Below, one piece after another: positions 52,801-59,526 of a stretch of 64,000 nt of DNA (position 1 is the first letter of the stretch; the number at the start of each line of letters is the position of its first letter). Under the pieces are notes generated by a model. That model made no database searches, had not been told where the DNA came from, and saw only the letters and a list, made by a program, of their open reading frames with translations. Origin of the DNA: AP-15 sp963755435 (GTDB lineage: Bacteria > Pseudomonadota > Alphaproteobacteria > ATCC43930 > CGMCC-115725); contig CAVWJX010000007.1 in the NCBI GenBank assembly GCA_963755435.1, positions 248,001-312,000 on the forward strand, written 5' to 3'. The position numbers and the translations under genes are program-made.

Positions 52801-53019
52801 CCTAAGGACCCGCAGCTTGGCCCGGGTCCGCGCGGTCAGGGTGTCGGCGATGGCCTCGGGGAAGGTCGGCAGGTCGTCCGGCGTATTGTAGTCGACAAAG
52901 ATCAGCTCGTCCTCGGCGTCGCTCAGCATCTCGGCCAGGCAATTGAGGCTGATCGCCGCGCGCTTGTGTAGGTTGTAGCCGTGGGTGTCGTTCCGCCCAT
53001 AGACGATGATCGACAGCAT
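49813..53019 (-). CDS. Large glycosyltransferase/methyltransferase-like/beta-sandwich fusion
   Basis: 1068 residues. Residues 1-330 form a GT-A/GT2-like domain: MLSIIVYGRNDTHGYNLHKR, RWILSTNTDIILVPRAMLRL (DxD-like NTD), and the GT7-type GGxDE motif as DLFAIDGFDERMILGWHVDS. The middle (about 330-620) is an unassigned region with QIAAGGEWLDRTDLLVFEFG. The C-terminal module (about 625-1040) is shared with the adjacent 441-residue gene, again lacking a glycine-rich SAM loop (VLVMATMPDAGIAAIS), and a beta-sandwich end HVFYGPYLTLPDGRYRATLH. The probable role is modification of a surface polysaccharide or a glycoconjugate. ATG at 53019 is standard. No signal peptide or membrane segment is seen, so it is cytoplasmic. 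Confidence 0.75.
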   Translation of the reverse strand: MLSIIVYGRNDTHGYNLHKRAAISLNCLAEMLSDAEDELIFVDYNTPDDLPTFPEAIADTLTARTRAKLRVLRVRPKVHRRFRQRTHLAALEPVARNVGVRASNPANRWILSTNTDIILVPRAMLRLAEAVGDLAEGFYHTARFEIPEGLWETFDRADPVGTIAAAQALGVSARLNEVVYGSDPILYDGPGDFQLVLRADLFAIDGFDERMILGWHVDSNLAKRLTLKRGPVASMIEHVFCYHCDHTRQATSTHHRDRLENDPVFFIDQVARPDLPEQREDWGCAGDDVEEISLAQSRFGYRDMLGAVVTPLDAAYSEARYTAASFDDYRYDARHVLPFLADLLSSYPRGLRLGWCGVRRDMFELARQAWRHMGFIGPVIVEAASASRLVDSEPDPAELQIAAGGEWLDRTDLLVFEFGRAADGEPVSGSRPDAPGLSPADQEALAITSSAFLSAVLHERSRLASEAGAAPRRFVGINCIHNANERLFAAHIAAAATPFSSRLRHGFVVSPSPELDPETTDRLLVGMRLGRSGPISRRELALARDLFGPLLEGRPIDPPRLHRAAINAAIGEAFVAVVGSSVGNGLLPEQTRLAIDRLEELRPSTGLAAELGPLLGMAFDGPAARPGTRPLSRFAAYEDWDDPVWSAFGLPYATDPRADDAFARHAGKWEQVHLLYGLDRAGKLAPGARVLVMATMPDAGIAAISWRVAQVDLLPIGDRVNIPESGRGFWCSGAPYRPAALEMLNPASDLRRLEEAAYDAVVFPHGALFAAGFSGALRSMEMARRLLCPDGVLAFKAEIAAGPGPHPDFFDVGLVGDDGLAARLAALTGLVADGGFDPRLSRATIDRVWPPDGPPTASANEGYFLSRRDGRVLIPSLWFLRRQEIAGQDGDGPQWRDLRRWLGERWLGEQIDRLHVGAAGHRDAAGGIETRPGQEGHVFYGPYLTLPDGRYRATLHFEASLATRSEVVAQVLVEVAAGAAVFASRRLDRGAVKSGVLTLEFGISPNEAARDAALEIRLYSPADFSATFTSVDLRELSAARQAPFSQLRTKYSLPQRERSEGPAGAAEL

Positions 53020-53143
53020 CTAGCCCCCTGCGGCGACCGGCTTCGCTCGAAATCGCGCGCCGGCGAACGCGCCGGGCGCCTGACGGAGGGTCGGATGCGA
53101 CCTGGCCAATTCGGTGCCGGCTGAATTGATGCGCACCCCCAGT

Positions 53144-53953
53144 CTAGGCCGGCTTGGCCACGACCAGATAATGCCAGCCGAGGCGGCGCTCGAGTGCCGC
53201 AAACATGGCCGGCGGCATCGCCGCGAACCATGGCTCGAACTCGTATTCGTACCGGAGGTATTTGTCGATGCGATAGGGGAAAATATGCGCCTGTTCGGCC
53301 GAGACGATGGTGAACAACCCGGCCAGCAGCGCCTCGATCATATCGCGCGAATACGTCGTCGCGATCGGGCAGCCGGCCTGAGCCTCGGGCTGGTCCAAGC
53401 CGGCTTCGATCATGATCGCTTTCCATGAGTCCCGGGCGTAGAGCATGATCCGCAATTCGCCGTGGTCGCAGATCACCTGGCGCGCCTGTTCGATGACGGC
53501 GCGCTGGTCGGGCGTGTGATGGATCACGCCGAATGAGTAGACGAGGTCGAAGCTGCGATGGCCGAGCACCTGGGTCAGCTGTTCGGCGTTGGCGCAGTAG
53601 AATTCGCCGTCGAGGCTAAAGGCGGCGAAACGCTGCCGGGTCAGCGCGAGACTGACCTCGGACAATTCGACCGCGGTGTAATGGGCGCCGGCGCGCGCGA
53701 AATTGACCGCGTCGGTGCCGATCCCGCAGCCGATCTCCAGCACCTGCTTGTCCGACCATCTCGGGAATTGGGCAAATCCCGGGATGTGCGGCTCAACCAT
53801 ATATTTGCGGGCTTCGACCTGGTCGAAGTACTCGCGGGTCCCGACCGCGAGCCTGGAATGCCGGATGTTGCATGGCCGCCGGTCCCAATAGGCTCGAACA
53901 TCGGCGGCGCTTGCGGTCGCTGGCGCAGCCAAACCGGTATCCGACGACATCAT
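53144..53953 (-). CDS. Class I SAM-dependent methyltransferase
   Basis: 269 residues. Motif I VLEIGCGIGTDAVNFARAGA is intact, followed by AVELSEVSLALTRQRFAAFS and motif II/III DLVYSFGVIHHTPDQRAVI. The N-terminal region (AYWDRRPCNIRHSRLAVGTR and EYFDQVEARKYMVEPHIPGF) resembles methyltransferases of sugar or quinone type. ATG at 53953 is preferred over 54061 because the extra residues upstream are low-complexity and unlike relatives, and GGAG lies eight bases upstream. It is the first gene of the minus-strand glycan locus. A sugar or lipid acceptor is likely. Confidence 0.87.
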   Translation of the reverse strand: MMSSDTGLAAPATASAADVRAYWDRRPCNIRHSRLAVGTREYFDQVEARKYMVEPHIPGFAQFPRWSDKQVLEIGCGIGTDAVNFARAGAHYTAVELSEVSLALTRQRFAAFSLDGEFYCANAEQLTQVLGHRSFDLVYSFGVIHHTPDQRAVIEQARQVICDHGELRIMLYARDSWKAIMIEAGLDQPEAQAGCPIATTYSRDMIEALLAGLFTIVSAEQAHIFPYRIDKYLRYEYEFEPWFAAMPPAMFAALERRLGWHYLVVAKPA

Positions 53954-54170
53954 CTTGCCAACTCCACTTGCGCCAATTCCTTCGCCAAGCCCGCCCCGAG
54001 CGCTCGAATCGCTTTTAGCGGAAACCCGCCGGCCCCGCAACCAGCGGCTCGCTTGGCTCACGACAGCTCAAATCTCGCCGCGATTGACTGTTGACGCGCG
54101 CCCGGCGCCTCTATCTCTGACGGAAAGGCTCTGTCAGGAAGTGCGGCTCAGCGATGGCGCAAAGCCGCAG

Positions 54171-54225
54171 CTCCTGGCCCCCCGCTTTCGCGTCGCTCTT
54201 GCGTCGTTTTCGTGGGGACGACGAA
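54171..54225. repeat. Degenerate palindrome related to the IS inserts
   Basis: Contains CCCCCCGCTTTCGCG, the same core as the palindromes at 2205 and 33640, followed by a partly repeated TCGCTCTTGCGTCG. It lies between the methyltransferase and lyase genes, in a 300-bp gap that otherwise holds only promoters. Confidence 0.5.
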
Positions 54226-54253
54226 GTTTGGCTCACCTATTGCCGGAGGACCA

Positions 54254-55627
54254 ATGACCGACGAGCTGCCGACTGCAGCACGGGTGTCCGACCCGGGCAT
54301 CCGCGCGCTTTATGCCCAGGAGAACCGCTGGCAGGCCTGGCTCGAGGTCGAGGCGGCGTTGGCCTCAGCCGAGGAAGAGCTTGGCATCATCCCCAACGGG
54401 GCGGCTGAGGCGATCCGCCGGGCGGCGCATTTCAAACTCCTCGACCGCGCTCGCATCGACGAGGGGTTCGCGCGCACCGGCCACACCATAGTGCCGCTGG
54501 TCTGGGAGCTCGGGCGGGTCACCGGCGAGCCCTATGGCGGCTGGGTACATTGGGGGGCGACCACCCAGAACATCACCCAGACCGGCGATCTCCTAGTGCT
54601 GCGGCAGGCGCACCGGATTTTTCTCGGTCTGATCGGCGAAGCGCTCAAGGCGATGGCCGATCTCGCTGAGCGCGGCGCCGAGATGCCGATCGCCGGGCGC
54701 ACCCACGGCCAGCACGCCTTGCCGGCGACCTTCGGCTACAAGCCGGCGGTGTGGATCGACGAACTGATCCGTCACGTCGAACGCTTCCGCCAGGCGGCTC
54801 CGCGGATCTTTGTCGCGATGCTGGGCGGCGGTGCCGGGACGTTCGCCTCATTGGGCGCGCAAGGGCCGGCGGTGCAGGCCGGCATCGGCAAACGGCTCGG
54901 CATGCTGCCGATGCAGGTCCCGGCGCGTACGATCGGCGACCACCTGGCCGAGAACATCTGCCTTCTGGGCCTGCTGGCCGGGACCTGCGGCAAGATCGGC
55001 CGCGAGATCTATACGCTGATGAAGACCGAGTTCGGCGAGGTCGAGGAGCCGGTGCCGCCCGGCACGGTCGGCAGCTCGACAATGCCGCAAAAGCGTAATC
55101 CCAAGCTGTGCCAGGACATTATCGCCGCCGCCGCCGAGGTGCGCTCCTGCGTGCCGTTGGCGTTGGAGGCGATGCAGACCGAGCACGAGGCCGACCGCAC
55201 CACCAGCCTGATTTTCGACAGCGCCGATGCGCGCGCGGCGATCGCCACCGGCGACATGCTGGCCCGCCTCGTTGAGGTGATGCGCGGGCTGCGGCTCGAC
55301 CCCGAGCGCATGCGCCGGAACCTCGATCTCGGCGGCGGGCTGATCATGGCCGAGGCGGTCATGCTGAACCTCGGGGCGGCGATTGGCCGCCAGCATGCGC
55401 ACGACGTCGTCTACGACGCGGCGCAGGCAGCGTTTGTCGAGAGCCGACCGTTTGCCGAATTGCTGGCCGCCGACCCGCGCGTCACCGCCCACCTCGAGCC
55501 AGAGGCAATCACGGCCTTGCTTGACCCCACTGCCTACACCGGCCTCTGCGCCGAAATCGCCCGCGACGCCGCCCATCGCGCCCGCACCATCGCGGCCGAG
55601 ATTGTCGCAACGGCCGCCGCCACTTAG
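54254..55627 (+). CDS. Fumarase/aspartase superfamily lyase (adenylosuccinate lyase or carboxymuconate cycloisomerase-like)
   Basis: 457-residue member of the lyase_1 family. It begins MTDELPTAARVSDPGIRALYAQ. The three conserved regions are WVHWGATTQNITQTGDLLVL, AGRTHGQHALPATFGYKPAV and the signature GSSTMPQKRNPKL, with the catalytic Ser and flexible loop. It could be a second purB-like enzyme or a 3-carboxy-cis,cis-muconate cycloisomerase (pcaB), which would fit the aromatic context. The C-terminal end PTAYTGLCAEIARDAAHRAR looks more like the PcaB/ADSL group. ATG at 54254 follows GGAGG by five bases. Confidence 0.86.
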   Translation: MTDELPTAARVSDPGIRALYAQENRWQAWLEVEAALASAEEELGIIPNGAAEAIRRAAHFKLLDRARIDEGFARTGHTIVPLVWELGRVTGEPYGGWVHWGATTQNITQTGDLLVLRQAHRIFLGLIGEALKAMADLAERGAEMPIAGRTHGQHALPATFGYKPAVWIDELIRHVERFRQAAPRIFVAMLGGGAGTFASLGAQGPAVQAGIGKRLGMLPMQVPARTIGDHLAENICLLGLLAGTCGKIGREIYTLMKTEFGEVEEPVPPGTVGSSTMPQKRNPKLCQDIIAAAAEVRSCVPLALEAMQTEHEADRTTSLIFDSADARAAIATGDMLARLVEVMRGLRLDPERMRRNLDLGGGLIMAEAVMLNLGAAIGRQHAHDVVYDAAQAAFVESRPFAELLAADPRVTAHLEPEAITALLDPTAYTGLCAEIARDAAHRARTIAAEIVATAAAT

Positions 55628-55637
55628 GATACTGAAC

Positions 55638-55806
55638 TCAAATGGCAAGTTTTGGTTGTGATGTTCGCCCGCGCTGTCGCATCAGCAGCTTGAGGCTGTC
55701 GAGGAACAGCCAAGCGAGGGCGCGTTCGAGGTTTGCTTCAAAGTCTCTGCAAGGCGTCGGTTAAGGTTTAGCCAGGCGAAGGTGCGCTGGACCAGCCAAC
55801 GCCGTT
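55638..55806 (-). pseudogene. IS5-type transposase C-terminal remnant
   Basis: About 55 codons of a transposase C-terminus with one frameshift: RWLVQRTFAWLNLNRRLA, then in another frame KDFEANLERALAWLFLDSLK and LLMRQRGRTSQPKLAI with a TGA at 55638-55640. The WLVQRTFAWL...RRLAKDFE pattern is that of IS5/IS427-type transposases. It begins directly after the aldo/keto reductase stop. No ends or target duplication were found. Confidence 0.75.
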
Positions 55807-55808
55807 GC

Positions 55809-56810
55809 TCAGATATATACCCCGCGCATGCCGCCTTCGGGATAGCGGGTGCCGGCGGCGGCGCCGATCGGGATCGCCGCCGAGATGCGGTCGGTGTCGG
55901 CCGGAGTCAGCCGCACCTTGAGCGCGCCGAGGTTTTCTTCGAGCCTTGAGATGTGCTTGGTGCCGGGGATCGGGATCACGTCCGGCCCCTGCGCCAGAAG
56001 CCACGCCAGCACCAGCTGCGCCGGGGTGCAGTGCTTCTCGCGCGCGATCGCCTCGATATGCTCGACCAATTCCCGGTTCTTGGCGAAATTGTCGCCCATA
56101 AAGCGCGGGTGCCGGCCACGGGTGTCGCCCTGGGCGAGATTATTGAAATCGGGGATGTCGCCGGTCAACAGACCGCGGCCGAGCGGCGCGTAGGCGAAAA
56201 AGGCGATGCCGAGATCGCGGGTCAATTCGCGCGTTTCAGTCGCCTCCTTGCGGTAAAGCAGCGAATATTCGCTCTGTACCGCGGCGATCGGATGGACTGC
56301 ATGGGCACGGCGGATGCGCTCGGGACGGGCCTCGCACAAACCCAGGTAGCGCACCTTGCCCTCATCGACGAGCCGGGCCATGGCGCCCACCGTCTCCTCG
56401 ACCGGCACCGCCGGATCGACCCGATGCTGATAGTAGAGGTCGATGACTTCGACCCCCAGCCGCTTCAGGCTCGCCTCGCAGGCCCGGGCGATATAGGCCG
56501 GGCTACCGTCGACCCCGTTGGCGCCGCCCGGCCGCTGGGTCTGGCCGAATTTGCTGGCGATCAGCACCTGGTCGCGCCGGCCCTTCAGGGCCCGGCCCAG
56601 CAGCTCCTCGTTCTGGCCCCAGCCATACATGTCGGAGCTGTCGAGATGATCGACGCCGAGCTCGATCGCGCGATGGATCAGGGCGATCCCGGCCGCGTCG
56701 TCACACTTGCCGTAGACCCCCGATAGCGACATGCAGCCGAGACCGATCGCCGAAATCTCCGGGCCGCCCTTGCCGAGCCGACGCCGCTCCATGACACCCG
56801 TTGCGCTCAT
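55809..56810 (-). CDS. Aldo/keto reductase
   Basis: 333-residue NADPH-dependent AKR. Catalytic residues are Asp and Tyr in VDHLDSSDMYGWGQNEELLG, Lys in QVLIASKFG and His in LYYQHRVDP. Cofactor-binding pieces include LTRDLGIAFFAYAPLGRGLL and DVIPIPGTKHISRLEENLGA. The C-terminus GAAAGTRYPEGGMRGVYI ends in a TGA directly joined to the transposase remnant; relatives often extend a few residues further, so the last residues may have been replaced. It is in the same direction as, and downstream of, the acetamidase and DJ-1 genes. Confidence 0.92.
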   Translation of the reverse strand: MSATGVMERRRLGKGGPEISAIGLGCMSLSGVYGKCDDAAGIALIHRAIELGVDHLDSSDMYGWGQNEELLGRALKGRRDQVLIASKFGQTQRPGGANGVDGSPAYIARACEASLKRLGVEVIDLYYQHRVDPAVPVEETVGAMARLVDEGKVRYLGLCEARPERIRRAHAVHPIAAVQSEYSLLYRKEATETRELTRDLGIAFFAYAPLGRGLLTGDIPDFNNLAQGDTRGRHPRFMGDNFAKNRELVEHIEAIAREKHCTPAQLVLAWLLAQGPDVIPIPGTKHISRLEENLGALKVRLTPADTDRISAAIPIGAAAGTRYPEGGMRGVYI

Positions 56811-56861
56811 TGATTTTCCTCTTTCCGAATCATCGAACCGGCCAGGCGGCCGCCTGGGCTC

Positions 56862-57968
56862 TCATTTAGCGAAGATGTCGAGCGGCAGGAAGGCGCTGAC
56901 GACGATATTCGGCACGTCGACCAGTTCGCTGAGCTTCAGGTCGACCGCGACCGAGCAGATCGCATAGGCCTGCTGCCGGCTCCAGCCGCGCTCGACCAAG
57001 AGGTCGATCATCGACAGAAGCGCGTTCTTCGCGCTCAGGGTCGCATCCTCGCTCTCGTTGACGCCGTCGTCGCGGACCGACATCCCGGTGGTGGCCAGAA
57101 ACCGCTTTGGTGCCGCGAGCTCGGGCGGGAAGTAATAGTCGTCGCGGGCAAAGCGCGGAAAGCGGATGCCGCGGCGCCGGGCTTCGCCCTTTTGCAGCGA
57201 AAAGCGCACCAGGATCGAGCCGCACATCTCGATCGCGGTGCCACAAGCCTCGCCGTCGCCTTGGGCGAAATGCGCGTCGCCGACCGAGAACAAGGCGCCC
57301 TCGACAAACACCGGCAGCATCAGGCGCGCGCCTTTCGAGAGCTGCTTGATGTCGAGGTTGCCGCCATTCTCGCGCGGCGGGATCGTGCGCAAGGCCTCTT
57401 TGCCGATCGCCCCGCCCGGCACCGCGCCCAATACCTCAGGCGGCAATGCCACGCCGCCGCGCGCGGCGAGCTCGGCCTCGCGCCGGTGGACCCGCTCGCG
57501 CAATTCCTTCGAAGGCGCGACGCCGATGACCCCGACAAAGGAACCGTCGGGGATGCGCACGCCGGGCAGGTCGGCGGACTCGGCAAAGCCGTCCCCGATC
57601 GTCCACTTCGCGATGTAGGGCTCGGGAAACGCATCGCGCAGAAAGCCGAACCCCGGCACCTGGACGGTATAGGCGAATGGCGCCGGCTTCATGTCGCGGA
57701 TCTCGACCTCGAGCAGATCGCCCGGCTCGGCCCCGGCGACATAAACCGGCCCAGTCAGCGGGTGAACGAGGTTGAGGTCGCATTGCCGCAGATCCTCGGC
57801 CGTGGTCGCCGCGGTGATCTGGCCGTCGAAGGCGTCGCGGGTTTCGATCTCGACCTCTTCGCCCGGTGCCGCCTCGATGACCGGTGTGATCGCCTCGTGC
57901 CAGCGGTTGTGGCCCTTCTCCGGCTCCTCGGCGAGGCGCTTGCGATAATCGACCGCGATGGTTTTCAT
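56862..57968 (-). CDS. Acetamidase/formamidase family protein
   Basis: 368-residue FmdA/AmdA-type amidase that hydrolyses short amides such as formamide or acetamide to ammonia and the acid. Typical pieces are HEAITPVIEAAPGEEVEIET, LNLVHPLTGPVYVAGAEPGD, VGVIGVAPSKELRERVHRRE, NGGNLDIKQLSKGARLMLPV and GALFSVGDAHFAQGDGEACG. The GDAHFAQGDGE segment is the most conserved in the family. ATG at 57968 has AGGAGG seven bases upstream. Cotranscription with the AKR is likely (51-bp gap). Confidence 0.93.
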   Translation of the reverse strand: MKTIAVDYRKRLAEEPEKGHNRWHEAITPVIEAAPGEEVEIETRDAFDGQITAATTAEDLRQCDLNLVHPLTGPVYVAGAEPGDLLEVEIRDMKPAPFAYTVQVPGFGFLRDAFPEPYIAKWTIGDGFAESADLPGVRIPDGSFVGVIGVAPSKELRERVHRREAELAARGGVALPPEVLGAVPGGAIGKEALRTIPPRENGGNLDIKQLSKGARLMLPVFVEGALFSVGDAHFAQGDGEACGTAIEMCGSILVRFSLQKGEARRRGIRFPRFARDDYYFPPELAAPKRFLATTGMSVRDDGVNESEDATLSAKNALLSMIDLLVERGWSRQQAYAICSVAVDLKLSELVDVPNIVVSAFLPLDIFAK

Positions 57969-58037
57969 GTCGCCCTCCTGCTCGCCGATCGCGGCTGAGG
58001 CTAGGCACAAGCCGTCGCTCTGGCAAGCGCAGCGCGC

Positions 58038-58730
58038 CTACTGCCCGAGCCTGGCGGCGGCGCGGGCAACACGCTCGGCGCGGTCACGCTGGCGCGGTTC
58101 GGCGCGGGCCAGCACCGCGGCGAGAACCGCCGGGTCGGTAGCCTCCGGCGAGCCCGCGGCAAAGGGCGGGTCCGGATCGTATTCGATCGCCAGCTGGATC
58201 GCCTCGGCGGCGGCCTGACCGGCAATTTCGGCGGCAACGACGAGCGCCACGTCGATCCCGGCGGTGACGCCGCCGCCAGTGAAGATGTTCCCGTCGCGAA
58301 CCACGCGCTCGTCTGTCGGTTCGGCGCCAAAAGCGCGCAACAACTCGCGCGACATCCAGTGCGTGCCGGCGCGCTTTCCGAGCAGCAAACCGGCCGCTCC
58401 CAGCGCCAGCGAGCCGGTGCAGATGCCGACCACATAGCGCGCACCCGCCGCGGCGTGGCGCAAAAACGCCAACACCTCCACGTCTTCGAGCAACGGATTG
58501 ACGCCGGGACCGCCGGGCACCAGCACCAAGTCGAGCGGCGGGCACTCCGAGAGGGTCGCCGTCGGCAGCATGGTCAGCCCGTGCTCGGAACGCACCGGCC
58601 GCAGATCCTTCCACAGCAATAGAGTTTCGGCGCCGGGCAAGCGAGCCAGCACCTCATAGGGGCCAGTCAGGTCGAGCTGGGTCAGATTGGGAAAAACCAG
58701 CATCCCGCAACGCAAAGGCGCTCCGCTCAT
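58038..58730 (-). CDS. DJ-1/PfpI family protein
   Basis: 230-residue protein of the DJ-1/PfpI superfamily. The nucleophile-elbow motif is YVVGICTGSLALGAAGLLLG with Cys about 107. LVLVPGGPGVNPLLEDVEVL and RVVRDGNIFTGGGVTAGID are conserved. The ThiJ/isonitrile hydratase-like pattern (CTGSL, W at THWMS) suggests an isonitrile or cyanide-related hydratase or glutamine-amidotransferase-like activity, but no proof exists. ATG at 58730 is supported by GGAG upstream; a longer in-frame start at 58757 is possible. It is the first gene of the minus-strand group with acetamidase and AKR, so isonitrile-to-formamide-to-formate chemistry would fit. Confidence 0.85.
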   Translation of the reverse strand: MSGAPLRCGMLVFPNLTQLDLTGPYEVLARLPGAETLLLWKDLRPVRSEHGLTMLPTATLSECPPLDLVLVPGGPGVNPLLEDVEVLAFLRHAAAGARYVVGICTGSLALGAAGLLLGKRAGTHWMSRELLRAFGAEPTDERVVRDGNIFTGGGVTAGIDVALVVAAEIAGQAAAEAIQLAIEYDPDPPFAAGSPEATDPAVLAAVLARAEPRQRDRAERVARAAARLGQ

Positions 58731-58826
58731 AGTTTGTTCTCCGCTCATTGCCGACATCGCTGAACCGGCGCCGTTTTAGCGATAGAGTACGGCGAGGTAT
58801 ATCGGACACGCATTTCGGAGAGGGCT

Positions 58827-59288
58827 GTGCCTCTGCTGCTCGCGAGCCCGGCGTTTGCGCCCGGCGGCCAGATTCCAGTGGAATATACCTGCAGCGGCGC
58901 CGACATATCGCCGCCCCTGATCTGGTCGCAAGTCCCGGCCGGGACCGGGAGCCTCGTCCTCGTGATCGAGGACCCGGATGCGCCGTCGGGCGTCTTTCGC
59001 CACTGGGCCGTTTTCGACATTCCGGCGGGCGCGCACGGGCTGGCAGCCGGCTATCGGGCGAACCAGCCGGCCGGCCGGTTGCGGCAAGCACGTAACGATT
59101 TCGGCAGCATCGGCTATGGCGGTCCTTGCCCGCCGCCTGGACCGGCGCACCATTACCGCTTCCGCCTGCTTGCGGTCAGCCGTCCGACGCTCGATCTGAC
59201 GGCGCCGGCGACCGCTTTGGATGTGCTGCGGGCCGCGCACCCATATATTATCCAGCAGACCGAGTTGATCGGCACCTACCAGCGCTGA
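58827..59288 (+). CDS. YbhB/YbcL (PEBP-like) family protein
   Basis: 153-residue protein of the phosphatidylethanolamine-binding family. Motifs are ADISPPLIWSQVPAGTGSLV, LVIEDPDAPSGVFRHWAVFD and YGGPCPPPGPAHHYRFRLLA (anion-binding pocket). The start is GTG at 58827 with GGAGAG nearby. No signal peptide. The role of bacterial YbhB-like proteins is not established. It is divergent from the DJ-1 gene and upstream of kup. Confidence 0.92.
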   Translation: MPLLLASPAFAPGGQIPVEYTCSGADISPPLIWSQVPAGTGSLVLVIEDPDAPSGVFRHWAVFDIPAGAHGLAAGYRANQPAGRLRQARNDFGSIGYGGPCPPPGPAHHYRFRLLAVSRPTLDLTAPATALDVLRAAHPYIIQQTELIGTYQR

Positions 59289-59526
59289 ATCGGCTCCGAG
59301 CGGCGATGGATCGTGCCGAATTCGCGTGGAACGGTCCGGTGCTGTCGATTTGATGGCGCGCGAATGAAAATTCCGTCTATAACCCGCGCCCCGGCGGTCC
59401 TCTCTCGGCGCGGTTTTCGCCGCGGTCGCCCTTTGTGGCGTCGGTGCTGCGGCACGCCGCGATGCTCGATATTGGGCCAAGTCCCCGAAAGCAGTGTTGG
59501 CCTGGCATAAGGGACCGAGCGAATAA

